Assembly: GCA_018806985.1 (NCBI GenBank)
Contig: JADANN010000026.1
Span: 372,001 to 436,000 of the forward strand
From: Angiostrongylus vasorum
Taxonomy: Eukaryota > Nematoda > Chromadorea > Rhabditida > Metastrongylidae
DNA length: 64,000 bases
Reading direction: 5' to 3'
This document shows positions 12,756 through 25,370 of this stretch, one piece after another. Position numbers and translations under genes: made by a program. The notes under the pieces were generated by a model. That model was not told where the DNA came from and did not search any database. It was given only the letters and a program-made list of their open reading frames with translations. The number at the start of each line of letters is the position of its first letter. The stretch's first letter is position 1.

Positions 12756-15700
12756 CTATTTGCGACAGTGCAAGCACAGAGTTGCTTCTGGTGCACTTTT
12801 AAACTTCTATTCTCCACATGGGAACGAAAAACAGGAATATTCATGAGCGTGATTATTATCCGACCAATATATGCTACCAAATAATGTTACCTCGAAGCAT
12901 TTATACCCTAACTAATACAACGATACCCACCTGTATATGACGACTAACCACCAGAATGTTAAACAAAGGATCAAAGTGAAGGTTGTCGCCAGAAATGCGG
13001 CCGCAAGGCGAATGACTAAATTCACATTGTTCACAAAAGATCAGGCTTACAGAACAAATATACAGCTCTTCAATTTGCTTCCACAAACTTTGCACGTATA
13101 AGGAACAAAACTGGTTGGTACGGTTTGACAAAAACAAAAATGGTGCAAACAGTGAAAACATACTCATTGTCCCTTTCATTTCCGGATACGATTTTTCCAT
13201 TTCCATTTCCTCCTTGCTTATAACTGAGTCCTAAAGTTGTTTGTACTAGACAAGTTTTTTTTTAAAGATCCATGGGCAACAAAACGATGCCTTTCATCCA
13301 GCATACGTTCAACAAGATTAAAATTGTAAAAATTGCTATAATGAGCTAGCAAAGTGAGAATGGATGTAACAGGCAATCTGTTAGTGAACCCAAACTCACC
13401 AGACTCTGCGAAACAGTTAGAAATCGCAACCAATTGTTATTTCTAACAAAAAAGATGTATGAAAACTAGAATTATGTGATGCTCAATAAAACACGGGTAA
13501 AGCTGGCCCACCATACTTTTAAGACAACGACAGTTTCGTCTAAGAAAACAATGATACTAAGGTCAACTCGCTTAATCCATTGTTTCCCGTTTTTAGCTTT
13601 AGGCATGAGAACAAAATCGAAAATCGTTGGTCTCATATCAAAAGCAACTTCAGTGATGCCCTTTATAACACTTGTTCGTAATCTGTTTTAACTAGTTTAC
13701 TTATCATCAGCTTCTTGCTGCAACCTTTAAAAAAACCTTAACTTGAATCACCTTAACTTTAACCTTAAACCACTATAAACTTAGAACAGCTGAGAAAAGA
13801 CGGTACAACATAAGTAACCAGTAAAGTTCGTGATTATTTTTATATACACGATTTTTTACAGGATGATAAGAAAACGGAAATAACCTTAATTATTGAGCCA
13901 ACGAAATTCTCCGTGTCGACAAAGGCCCAAATACACAAAACAGCAAGCACAGAACACATCAAAATAGAAACGATCTGGAATCGCTTAACTTAAGGCATCC
14001 TACAGAAATAGCCCAGTGAAAAACGAAGTGAAAATATCAAATAATCAGCACCATTAAATGCCTTACAACCTATGAATAGATCCTAACACTAGATTGCGGA
14101 TTAGCCAGACTACGTATTATAAAGGTTTCACATGACTTTTGATGAGTATAAAGATTCATTTGCAGTTTAGACGGACTGAAATCCCATCTCAATGAATCCA
14201 TTCTTCGTATTCGTGTTGAGCAAACGCGAGATGTTATTTTCTTTCCTTATTCACGATTAAGCTGACGTTTCGGCGGATTTCGCCTTCGTCAGAGCCGCTT
14301 TCTATGAGGCTTCCACTAAGTATGTCGCGTGGACAGCAACCACACAGAATTCACATGGAAGCGTAATATCAATGAATCTAGTTTCAATTCAGGGGAAGTG
14401 TAGCGCAGCGGTTAGTGGTGTTCCGCAACTCCCCGCTAGGTCGACCGCTCGTTTGATCCTTCGCTCCGTTTTCAACAACCCTACTATTCTTCCGGGATCG
14501 GAAAAACTGTCCCAGACACTTCTAGAAAGATAGCAGCATTGACTTAATACACCATAGGCCACCAATATCTATTATGCAAGCAAGATGTGAACTCAATCAC
14601 TTTTAACGGTGTTTCGTGAAGAAAAATGCATAGCGCATCACTGAGAATGATCAACGCCAAGAGCTATATCCTTCATCTTTTAGAATTTTTCAACTATAAC
14701 GAGCTAGACGACGTCTTAAAGCGCTGATTTCACTTTGTATCTTTGCCTTAATATTTTTTCTTCTGGTGGTTAAGCAAATTTGACAAAGATGGAAAACAGT
14801 CATTCTAATGACGTTTGATTTGAATTCGAACTACAACGTAAACCCAAGAGAAACTGTTCGCAACACTAAATTTGAATGTATAACTCTTATCTACTGTCCA
14901 TCATTTTTTCACAGCAGCGTGTTATGTGAAAAACAATGACAACAATAAAATAAAATGTAACATAATAGGTAGAAGATAAAACTTATACATTGTTATTTTA
15001 GCTACGGCCTCAGCCTAACTGGGTTTAACGTCGATTTGTGCTCGCCAGATCATTACTGTTGACGGGTGATTGCTGATAGCAATATTAGGGTAAAAAGGCC
15101 GACTGAGAGAGCTAAACTATAATTTAGCCAGGAATTAGTTATGCAGCAACGGTAATACGTGGAATTTAAAGATTTATTAACTAGGAAGATATTATTAAGG
15201 ACGAGAAAGCCCGACGACGATATTAGTCGAGTATTTCAACACAAGGGTACAGAATGACTGCGCATAAGTAGAATAACGGATGTCGAAATTAAATGGCGAA
15301 CACCTTGGCGAATTGGTTACATAAATTAAAACACAAGGAAGAGATCGTTATGAAACCATTTCTACGGGAAGAAGCCACTTAAAATGGATTGCATAGGACA
15401 ACCGACGGCGTTCTGCGCATGTTAGACAAGAACAACTGAAACATTTTCCGCAACGAAATGTGCAGCAAAAGGTTATGATGAGCTTTTTATGGACGAAGGA
15501 TTAAACCATCTACTTCAACCTCTTATACGTCATATAAAGCCACAGCAGAGAACAGTTATCAAAAAGTCGACAAAGTGCACCTAAGAACTTCCAAGACTGA
15601 CTTTCTATTAAGTCCGGTACTGATCACTAAGTTACCGTTTCGCTGATTAGCGGACATGAGCTTGTTAGCACAATGTTTTTTTCACACTAGCTGACGTTTC

Positions 15701-18024
15701 GACGGTGATTTCGTCGTCTTCAGTACCCAGAAAGATAAAGCTGATGGGTAATCGACCAAATATTGTGTTAACAACATGGTATACCCTTGTCAAAACAAAA
15801 GTCCCCTTATTCCAACAGTGACGTTAAGTTGCTCGGAAGTTAACGCACGATTGGCAGTCGATTTTGTTTATGTTTAACTAATGGTTTTTATTCGAGTGTG
15901 GTAATATTATATATCAATCTGCAGGTTCTTTTATCCCCATTCGCTCCATACAATTTTATTGTAATATAAATTGTCCTTTCACAAATGTTAAACGCTAGAA
16001 TTTCAGATGGCAAAAAAAAACTTCGCAAAGTCTATCCCTACGAATTCAAACTCGGACGCACCCAGCGCAAACGGCTCGAAACCGCTTGAAAAAATGGATA
16101 GCAATGATCTTTCCCTACGAGAATGCACGGGAACACGTCGAACAACTGAAGCTGCAGAGATTAAACGAGCCGTGCTGATGTGAAACTCTACATCATTCAG
16201 TATACATACTCGCCAAACTTCTTGCTTACCGGATACCATTTCTTCAAGCATCTTAACAACTTTCTTTGTGAAAAAATGGTTCAGAAACCAAACAGGGTCC
16301 GAAACTGCTTTCGATGACTTCGTCCACTCCCGACTCCAGAGTTTTAGTCAACAGAAGTAAACTACTTTCTCACTAGAGAAAAAAACCTGCACATAATAGC
16401 CGATCTTGTCTCAATCAATAAAATTTAATCTGGGCTGAGATGGAGTACTTTAAAGACACAAGCGAAACCGTGAATCAACTTCCGAACAATCCATACAACT
16501 TCTTCTATTGATAATGATCAATCACAAGAGATCTGCAGCACGATGCTGCCCAAGCATAAAATACACAATTGCTTAACATTATGTTCATAGGACTGAGAGA
16601 CGAACTTTGTCTCACCCAGCATGCTCATTGGACCAGATATTTACTATCCCGTTTTCAAGCACCCTGACAAAAAATATCGTCCTGGAATACTCGACCAGGC
16701 CACTAAAAACTTCTTCATAAAATTTGCACAGTTCGAGTGTCGCTAGCAGCTATCGAACGGAATGGCGTTTGACCATAAAAATGTGCTATGATTTTGCCAA
16801 CCGCGCACGCATCGAAGGCTTGTTTAGCCGAAGGTGAGGTTGAACCAGGGACCACGTTTGTATTACATCGTATCCCTACTCAGTATGCTGCTGTGTTAGT
16901 AGATACATATACTATCTACTATATAATACTTGTGATTTGATAGTATGTCGCGTAATAGTCGATTAGGACGTTGTAGGGTGTCTAGCTGCACAGTACGGTT
17001 GGATTTCATTCTAAGGGAAGGCCTCTCAAGCTTCCAAGAAATTGGACACACCAACGCTAAATCCCATAAGAGGATAAACCGGTGCTGAATGTGCGATGCT
17101 GCCCAATCTTCTGCGGTGTACAGGGAAGTCACTGAGCAGCTCCTGTGCAGAAGGGAACGAAGAGAAATCATATTGGGCCCGTTCGAGCTAATCGATAATT
17201 AACGAAAGTCCATATAATGAGACTGGTCATGTTACACGTAATAGACCATTTTTACACATCGTATTATGCATCAGAAGGATAAAGCTTTCAACGTTGATCA
17301 ATCCTGTGGTTCCACTTCATCAAGCACTGCAAGAGCGATTGGATACACATCTAGTCTTTACAATGACTCGCGGTAGCCTACCGATGTATCCAGCCAGTCC
17401 AGCTTTTCTCCCGGACGAGTCTGATAATAATCTGCCAACGTCGTGGAGGTAAAAAACTTGGTGATCATTGGATGCTGGACCGAACCAAAGATCATGTGTG
17501 TACAAGAGAACGCCTCTAACCACTGCGCTACATACTGCCATCATGCCACAAAATTTCTATTTATGAATTACAAAATGATCAAATGGATAGACTAACCTGA
17601 TTAAGAAAGAATGGAACTAAAAATATCTTCTTATCTTTAAGAATTGCAACGAACAGAAGAACGAGAGTAACAGCGTCCAAAGACAGATACACAAGCTCAA
17701 AACAGATACTAAAAAGAGGTGAAAATACGAGGGACAAAACAATAGAAAACCACGACTAACCTCAAAAATTGCCACATACATAGATTCTCTTGAGAAAATC
17801 ATAGAAAATAAGCCAAACAACGCGAATATTGAACAAACGATACCAATAATCAATGTCCCTTGCTATAAGATCGTTGTGCCATGATAATATTTGTAACCTT
17901 AGACTTTAGCCAACTTTCTAAGTGAACATACCTTTACGTGAACCATTTCACAGCAACACTTGTATTTCGAGTGGAAATGAGGAAATGTCGAACGCCCACG
18001 ATCGGGACGAGCAGCATCTTTCAT
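12756..18024 (-). CDS. LAPTM4-like four-TM lysosomal membrane protein (incompletely resolved)
   Basis: Exon 1 (17932-18024) starts ATG and ends KYKCCCEMVHVK; exon 2 (17761-17862) starts QGTLIIGIVCSIF; exon 3 (17597-17695) holds a second span and ends FLVPFFLNQ. The Cys cluster followed by H-V-[KR]-x-G-T-[IL], and the later P-F-F-x-x-Q after a TM helix, are hallmarks of LAPTM4/5 endosomal-lysosomal proteins. Exon lengths (93, 102, 99) are all in phase. A later exon at about 12894-13015 encodes a last helix (AAFLATTFTLILCLTFWWLV), and 12756-12806 could encode a short tail ending HCRK. The exon for the third span was not found, so the 4.6-kb gap is unexplained. A TAG at 12912-12914 replaces a Trp kept in a partial copy at 36.1 kb, unless the donor CAG|GTGGGT just before it is used. 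Exons 1-3 are firm; linkage to the 12.9-kb exon is inferred. Confidence 0.65.
14260..14296 (-). ncRNA. Hammerhead-ribozyme-like motif (copy H1)
   Basis: Minus strand: GGCT, then CTGACGA, then A-GGCG-AAATC-CGCC, then GAAAC, GTC, AGCTT. This fits the CUGANGA / stem II / GAAA / NUH order, with helix I pairing GCT to AGC and a four-pair stem II (GGCG/CGCC). Confidence 0.5.
14397..14690 (+). mobile_element. tRNA-derived SINE, best-preserved head
   Basis: TAGCGCAGCGG at the head matches the pol III A box (TRGCNNAGNGG), and GGTCGACCGC about 40 bases on resembles a B box. The tail at 14635-14690 (GATCAACGCCAAGAGC) matches the family tail. Confidence 0.7.
15689..15728 (-). ncRNA. Hammerhead-ribozyme-like motif (copy H2)
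   Basis: Minus strand: CTGAAGA, then C-GACG-AAATCAC-CGTC, then GAAAC, GTC, AGCT. Stem II is GACG/CGTC where copy H1 has GGCG/CGCC, a compensated change. Helix I is weak here. Confidence 0.45.
16003..16400 (+). mobile_element. Decayed mariner-type transposase N-terminus
   Basis: The plus strand at 16017-16080 reads KVYPYEFKLGRTQRKR, close to the mariner opening (YEFKLGRxAxxAARN). After a frame change it reads NDLSLRE...AAEIKRAV, like the following mariner segment. Stops interrupt both. It cannot belong to the fragment at 12.2 kb, since the part order is reversed. Confidence 0.6.
17285..17545 (-). mobile_element. SINE copy, diverged
   Basis: Minus-strand member of the SINE family: A-box head TAGCGCAGTGG at its right end, core GGTAGGCTACC, and tail GATCAACGTTGAAAGC at its left end. 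It lies just 3' of LAPTM-like exon 3, inside the presumed intron. Confidence 0.7.
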
Positions 18025-19919
18025 CGCTAAAATCTGGAAACATCGTCGGGAAACTACCACAGCAATAAATTTTTAGACTTATAAACTTAAAGATAAATTG
18101 TAGCAGAAGTAGTAACAAGCCGAAGGAACAATAGTTTAAGAAAGTAGGTGTTTGTTAAACGCGACTTGGTCATGAGCCATGGTTTTGAAAGTAATGGACG
18201 ACGCTCGATCGAGATCTACACAGAGACACGGTAATTCGATTGTACTCGTGTATTCGGCAAATTCAACTTCTCGCTACGTCAAAAAAGCAGTTCTCGCCGA
18301 TGTGGAAGTGTGAAACGAAGAGCGTCTTCACAGCGAACACAAGTTTTAACAAAAAATCAACTGCTACTAAGTATTGGACTGCCTTGAGGAGGACGAATTG
18401 ACGGAGATCAAAGAATCAGAACGGCGAGCGCTGGGCAGGCGAGTAGGTGGCGATTGCGCTGCGACAGAGGTATGCGAGCTCAGATACACGACGAGACGAT
18501 TTTAATGTTTGAAGAATTCCATAGGAAATAACCACGTCATAAGGGAATATGCATGCGAAATCGCCAACCTATCGCCGACAGTTGTGACACCCCGATACCG
18601 GTTCCGACTTCATCGATTGTTGTAGTTCGAGTGCGAAAACACTGATTTCATGCACTGCCCCATAATGTCGTTAGCAAAAAGCCTTACTCGTTCAGTTTAA
18701 GTTATTCTCAGTTGTCGAATTCCATCTGCGAGATGCATTTCGCCTGCTTTTCTCTCATAACATTAGATAGTTCACCTGTTGCGTGGGCGTTGAGACTACA
18801 CGTGTGCTGAAAAAGCGGCATTCAGGAAAGATTGAACGAAGATCTGCGAACGCCGTTGAAACTAGTTATCACTTGTTATCATATGTGAATGAACAAGTGT
18901 GGAACATATTCATTATCAAATTTTTTATCATTTTCGCTTTGATTGGGTAAGATTCTAGTTTTCATTGTGACGATCAGCAAAAATCACTTGATGCGAACGA
19001 ACTGTAAGCCTGTGTAAACTGAATAACCCATTTGTAGTACTTCGAAGTTTCGATCATCAATCTGTCTGTAAACATCGGCGCACCCTAGGCCGGATGCTCA
19101 TAATGTAATAGCGAAATCGCCCATCTACCAGTTTGTTTTCTTCAATAAACACATCATTTTAGTGATTTTAAGTTCCTAGCACATCAATGGAAACACAGCC
19201 CATTGACGACAGAGAAATTTCGAACTGTCGTTTTTTGGCAGATACTTTCTACATTTCGGATCTCAATCGCTGACTTCACCAGTTACTCGTCGAGGGAAGG
19301 CCATTTATTTAATGGATTTCTTTTGATTAATCATTGATTATTCATTAACAGCTAGCACCAGTGCGTCGTACAGTGTTGGAAAAGAAGTTTCTCTAGATAC
19401 TAATGAAGTATCGGGATGCACCTTTCAATGCTAGCACATCCGTTTAGTGCCTCGGTTATGTTTGAATAGAAACCCGGTTTCTAGGAACAGAAGCAACCAA
19501 TGCGGCGATTTCGACCTTTGTGAAGACCAAAACAAGCAACATTCCATGTTATTACATCATGATTAGATCTTAGAGTGGTGTGCGCTTCCCAACCGAACTC
19601 TTTAGCTTCAGCCCGCATGGTAGTTAAGTCTTTCACTGTTGGTAATGAGACGAGAGCAAGCTGTTCAGTCTCTATTTCTTTTGGTCAAAATATCACACTC
19701 TGAATTTCTATAGCCTTCCAAATATTTCTTGCACTTTATTGTTTCCAAGCCCGTATTTGAGGACAAAATCCACCGAACAAGGGGGGGTTTCGTTCAGCAG
19801 GACAAGATTGTGTTCTCCAATGAATTTTCTATGTTTACAGTTGCTGGGCTTTTCATTTGTTGAAAACTTCGGCTCTAAATATGTATTAAATTGAAATAGT
19901 ATTGCTTCGGGATCACACA

Positions 19920-19920
<1 letters not shown>
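18025..19920. other. Spacer upstream of the LAPTM-like gene
   Basis: I see no coding exons, repeats or RNA genes here that I can support. It should include the promoter of the minus-strand LAPTM-like gene, but no element is recognisable. Confidence 0.5.

Positions 19921-19988
<68 letters not shown>
19921..19988. repeat. (TA)n microsatellite
   Basis: About 34 uninterrupted TA units follow ACACAC. The length is a likely assembly uncertainty. Confidence 0.97.
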
Positions 19989-19991
<3 letters not shown>

Positions 19992-20080
19992 TATTTCAAA
20001 CATTAAAATTTAAATTTTTAACTTATTATTTACTGCCTATTTTTTTTTAACGGCAGTGTATATATTGCGAAATACAACTT

Positions 20081-20397
20081 TAATGATGCTGAGATATTTG
20101 CAAAACTCCGGACCGCAGGTGTCTACGGTGGGGAACGAAGCGCTATTGTCCTTTCCGGGGAGTAGTGCGCTCACCACCACACCATGCGGGTCCTCCGTTT
20201 CGCCTGTCTCTCAGCTAGTTCTATTGGGTGATTACTGATGGCAAAAAGATCAATAGAACTAGCTGAGAGACAGGCGAAACGGAGGACCCGCATGGTGTGG
20301 TGGTGAGCGCACTACTCCCCGGAAAGGACAATAGCGCGTTCGTTCCCCACCGTAGACACCTGCGGTCCGGCGTTTTGCAAATATCTCAGCATCATTA
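20081..20397. mobile_element. Fold-back element with near-perfect 146-bp arms
   Basis: The left arm (20081-20226, from TAATGATGCTGAG) is the reverse complement of the right arm (20251-20397, ending CTCAGCATCATTA) apart from about three differences. The 24-base spacer is GGTGATTACTGATGG plus A-rich sequence. No ORF belongs to it; it is probably a non-autonomous DNA element. A relative lies at 24.9-25.4 kb. Confidence 0.85.
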
Positions 20398-20454
20398 AAA
20401 GTAAAATTTAAATTACTAGTTTACTCTTTGTTTGTTACAGTGGTAGTGATGTAC

Positions 20455-20550
20455 TCATCACGAGCATGGTGAGTTCTATTCCGCTCCGGGCCAACCAAGT
20501 CTCTCATCCACCCGGAGTAGGGAAATTGGTACCAGACTTCTCTGGGAAAT
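20455..20550 (+). mobile_element. SINE internal fragment
   Basis: CAACCAAGTCTCTCATCC followed by ATTGGTACCAGACT and CTCTGGGA matches the middle of the SINE family. Head and tail are missing. Confidence 0.45.
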
Positions 20551-23500
20551 AATAGCTTTCTGCAATCCTACTGATATTGCTCCAGCCTGGCTATCTCAGG
20601 AATCCAGCGAGAATTGTTCAACCAGCATTCTGCGACATTCAAGATGAAATGAAAATCCTCAAGCAACAACTGAAGCCACACGTAAAGTTGGAAGATCTTC
20701 GTGAATGATGGACGTGAGGGAACGAATTTAATGTGAGAATTGCTGGGATCCCCACAGTAGATGTGAAGACGTGTCAAATAAAATAAAATAAAAAGTATAC
20801 TTTATTTTTCAATTTAGGCCATACATGTGGCTTTTTCTTATTTCATATGACTCGTCATCATATCAACTCTGCTGACTCAGAACTTCTTCCACAGGACTTG
20901 TTTTCCTCTCATTCGTCGTCACACAGGTCTTCGAGCACTTTGCGTGTTATTTCGGCTGATGCTAGAGGATTTTGTCTTCTATGAATGTCGTAAAATGCTG
21001 CTCGAGCAGATTTTTCCCTGCAGTCTTGAAGATAGCCAAGCCACGGCATTCCCACCTGGATTGCATGAGAGATTAGGACGGGATCGAACCAGAACGCGCG
21101 AAGAAGCTTCCCTGAAACCTCACAGAAACAGAAAAACGTTGCATGCAAAAGGTTCGAGAGCCTATAACTTTGAAAAAAAACATGGGATTGTCCGTTATTG
21201 ATAAGGGTGGGCAGAATGTAGGAATTTTTTCGTCACTCGGATGTAGAGGTAACAAAAAAACATTATCAAAATGCTTGCCTTTATCCCATCATCTGAAAAG
21301 GGATTCAAATTCAGTACCGGAAATTGAGCAATAAATGGGTCAAAGTGGTAAAAGCGACAGGTTCGAATCCATTAGCTATTTCTCAACTTCAACGTGTTCG
21401 AAACACATATGCAGCCTCCAATGTGTGCATAGGGAAGACGCCAGGAGAAACTATACCTGAAAATGGCGAGAAAAATAGCCATTTCCAATTGTCACGAAGC
21501 TGTAACTCTTCGTGATGGGCGTTGATGAAAAAGCCCTACTCTGGGCGACAATTCTAGCGACAACAACATTTATTTCCAACAAAGTAAGCGTGGCCATAAT
21601 ACGCTACTTAAAAAAGGGTGGGTGTCTAAAGAAATTGGTACCATTGATTGATTGATTTACCCCCTGAGCACCCTAATACGCCAGCTAGTTCTTATCCGTT
21701 TCTATGGCCACCTGTACACAAGGACACATTGCATAGTTTGCCCTGACTGTAGCTGGGTGAGTTCGGTTACGGCGTAGTTGATGTTATGGAAAGCGTGCGG
21801 AGGTATATTGCCGAAGGACGAAGACCACTATGCATAAAAAATGGTGAAGATTTTGAAGTAAAGGTTATAGTCCTAGCGTAGAAATCTAAAAAATTCAATG
21901 CGTGAAACGCTCGAATCATTCCGGATAAATTCCAGCGATCCAAAAATGAACCTCAAATAGGAATGCCTCACTTTCATACGAGATCTCACACAATATCTCA
22001 AATTGATATCTTAGCGTTAGATTGGCTCATTACCTATCCATGTACAGTCTGTCGCTATATAGAATACTCAGTGGTAGACTCATAGACCTGTGAGTATGTA
22101 AAGAAGCTGTTGTATATCCAGCGCAATTGAAAATTAGGTATCGTGGGCTTTCTGTTGAGGTTATAAATGCTTTTTCTAGACTCTGAAAAAGGTGAAATAA
22201 GCCGAAACGTCAGCTTTGTGAATAAATATATAAGTGCTGAGATCCGCGCAGCAGATGTGATGATGGCTTATGTAATAATGTGATAATAATACCTGCACAT
22301 GCTTACGTTGTGGAGAAAGACCTCATTATAACACTATATTTTCCATTACTTTGAATCTTAATCAAGAAATCGTTGTCTGTTGTCGAGAAGCAGCCTCAGA
22401 CGTTGTGTGTTAACGTGAAGTCTTAATTTTCCTTTCAGCTGTACTAGATTATGCAGACAGAACCATCTTCAATCAGATACCAGACATTAAATAGCAAGTA
22501 AAAAATTGTTTCGGCGCACTGAGATTGGTTGGCATTTTTTACAAACTTTTAAGAAACCGAGTAACAAACTCCGTGTTACTTAGTCCGTGCAGTTGTGCGC
22601 TTCTTTTCTCACTTCAGTAACAAATGGTTCGAGGTCAACAAGTGTGCATACGTACATACACTAACGTCATCAATAGATAGGTACAACACAAGGGAGGACA
22701 GGTGCAACACAAGTAGGCAGGTACACTTACAATGTCATAGAGGCTTCTACACCAGATTCATGGTGTACTGTGAAGAAAAAAAACCTGTTATGCAATTCGC
22801 GCTTATGTGAAGCGAAAGCCCAATAGCTGAATGCCTTTTCGTAAAAATTGAGTGATAGGAACGAAGAGTGCGTATGTGAGTAGGCGACGCTACTTTTGCT
22901 TGCGGCTAGCGAAGACGATCAGAAGTTCACTAGCCATGGTAAATGAAGGGCAACGGTATGAGTGTCACCTCATGATGGCTCTTCACGTCATAAGCAATGC
23001 TCTCTGTCGATGGTAGCTAAATGGAACCAGCAAGCCATTTCCCACACTTCTTATGCTACACTAGAAAAAAATGCCACACAGTTTCATACTACTTTTTTCA
23101 TCCCGTCATATTGGGAAAACTTTTGAATTCGCCAAGCATTCAATGTTCTTGTTGAAGCTTGTCCGTAAATGCGCGATGAGACTTATTTATCAACTGATAT
23201 TGAAATCAAGTTTTATATAAAAGTGACAAAAGAGTGCACATTTACTACTAAATGGGTGAAATTGACGTGTTAACGCAGATCGGAAAAGAAATACTTAGCA
23301 CTCGACGTTTCAACAGCCTGCCTTCAAAGAATCGTGCAAACCACCGCACTTTTTTCCATTTGGATGATTTGCCGCTGCTTTGGGAAGATTTCATTACGGA
23401 GTACTGCAAAATCCGTGTTATGGCGCTACAAAGCTTCCATCAAATGCTACTTGTGTGCTAACCCGCGCTTATGGTGCCATAGGTTTTTAGAATTGATTTA

Positions 23501-23850
23501 AGTGCTGCATAGTGTTAACAAATTTCTGACAATTTAGCACTCATGCTCCTTCACTATCGTCTTCACATTCGTCAATCTCGCAATGTCGTGAAAAAAATTA
23601 CTTGTACAAAGGTTGTGCGAGCATGTTTCAAAAATTTGCTCTAGAAAACCCAAATATGCCAATCAGCACCATCTTGAATCTACTTGACCAAATGCTCCTC
23701 CTTTACTTGCAACCTCGGCTAAACGATCAAACAAACAAGTAGCTCAAATGCTCACACTAACTTTGAGACTGTGAGACAAATTTTGCTCAGATTTACTTAA
23801 AGCGTATAATTCACTACACTACGACATGTGCAGCTTACTTTTTAACTCAT
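20550..23850. other. Spacer without recognisable genes
   Basis: Contains isolated pol III B-box-like words (GGTTCGATCCC on the minus strand near 21078-21088; GGTTCGAATCC near 21359) without a matching tRNA fold, and one hammerhead-like motif at 22.2 kb. Short ORFs here resemble nothing I recognise. Confidence 0.5.
22179..22215 (+). ncRNA. Hammerhead-like motif, partly decayed (copy H3)
   Basis: Plus strand: GACT, CTGAAAA (expected CTGANGA), A-GGTGAAATAAGCC, GAAAC, GTC, AGCTT. The GAAAC-GTC-AGC half is intact; the core G8 is replaced by A. Confidence 0.35.
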
Positions 23851-23859
23851 CTCCTCAGG

Positions 23860-24690
23860 AAATGCCAAAGAAGCAAAGACGATGATCAACGAGTTCAACG
23901 AAGTAGGAAGAAAGATCGCACTACGCATTAAGTCGGAGGAAAACCCAGCCCATAGAGAACCCATGGCGGAAAGGTAAACAAATCGAATTTGATGGTTTTC
24001 TCACTTCAGAGACAACCTCTACGTGTACCTGGAGCTTTAATGAACATAGAGAACGTTACAAAGGAGGAGTTCGAAATAGCAAGGAAAGCAGCATGGACAG
24101 CATTAAAGCCTGTCAATGAAGCCGCCGAGAAACTAGCAGACCCAAAACTCGGCGCTCACCTTTTCGACTCAACAGACACTCTATTATTCAGCAGAGACGT
24201 TGGCTGATAATTTATCTACGTCAAAAACACTGCGAAACACTCATAGAGCATTTTGATTACGCGTTCTAGAACATAACCATCTTGCCAGAATGCGAAGCTT
24301 AAACCTTCAAAGTTTACCCTATCTTAGCGGCCAATTAGATAATACATGGAGAGCAAAATATGAGCGAACCGGTCATATGACAAGAAGAACAGACGAGACT
24401 GGACAAAGAAAACGGTGTAGTGGGCTTCGAGATGATGCAAGCGTCCCTTGGGATAAAAATCTATGCGATGCGCGTCTGAAATCTGCTGTGCCCGCAGTTG
24501 CAAATATTTTACAGATGACGGTATGAGACTCGTGTGTGCTCCCATGTTCGAAAAAAATCTTCCGCCATGGACGACCATTGCGAGGCAATGAAACGAATGC
24601 AAAGTGTACTGGATCCACATTACTCGTGAACTGGGCCGTCCCAGAATTCGAACACCGGCGTCTGTGCTTTCCACTAATAAAGGACCTTGG
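23860..24690 (+). mobile_element. RTE-type retrotransposon fragment, C-terminal part of the RT ORF
   Basis: The plus strand reads KTMINEFNEVGRKIALRI, then ALMNIENVTKEEFEIARKAA and GAHLFDSTDTLLF. These match the post-catalytic segment of nematode RTE polyproteins (LNExGKRIGLRIN, LGRxMNMxNDLxEEL, LRAHLFDSTVLPAL). A later stretch near 24370-24410 resembles the GH[IV]MRRTDxR motif. Frames change several times; no intact ORF. Confidence 0.75.
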
Positions 24691-24899
24691 TGACGAGCTG
24701 TAATCGTGATCTAACTCCTTCGGAAACAAAGGACGGCACGGTAAGGAATCAAATACAGCTTCCAACTAAAGATCCTAAAAAGTTGAACAAGTCAGGAAAT
24801 CAGTACAGAGGCCAACAAAATTCAATGTTCTCGCCGATGTTAACAGCATCCATTAGAAGTAGAGCATTAGCAGCAGGGGGTTAACTTTTTATTTCCTGC

Positions 24900-25370
24900 C
24901 TGGTATAATTTTTCAGGGCAGGGTACCATGTGGAATACAACCTCAAGGGTGCTGAGATATTTGCAGAACTCCGCATTATTACCCTTTCCGTGGGCTGACG
25001 CGTTCACGGCAATACCATACGGGTCGTTCGTTTCGCCTTTGTCTCAACTAGTTTTCTATTTGCCAGTGCCATCAGCAGTCACCCATGAGCGGGATTAATC
25101 TGGGAAGAACCCAGCCAAAGCGAGATGCTGTAGTTGAAATCACAATGTCAACTTTTTATTTGCTGCCCTAATTGTGCTACCCAACTCAATCGCGTTGACC
25201 TGTGATTGCTGGTGACACTGTTAGGTAGAAAACTGAGACAAACGCTAGAAGGAGAACCCGCATGGTGAGGTGGCGAACGCGTTAGCCCCTGAAAAGGGTA
25301 ATAGCGCGTTCGCTCCTCACCGCAAACACCTGCAGCCCGGAGTTTTGCAAATATCTCAGCATCATTGTGA
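24900..25370. mobile_element. Fold-back element, diverged relative of the 20.1-kb one
   Basis: GTGCTGAGATATTTGCAGAACTCCG near 24941 is mirrored by the arm ending CAAATATCTCAGCATCATT near 25366, and both arms share the GGGTCxTTCGTTTCGCCT segment. The spacer is longer, roughly 150 bases, and the arms are imperfect. Confidence 0.65.

Noticed and set aside
21078..21369. Exact B-box words GGTTCGATCCC (minus) and GGTTCGAATCC (plus)
   Set aside because: No A box at tRNA spacing and no cloverleaf could be drawn, so no tRNA gene is claimed.
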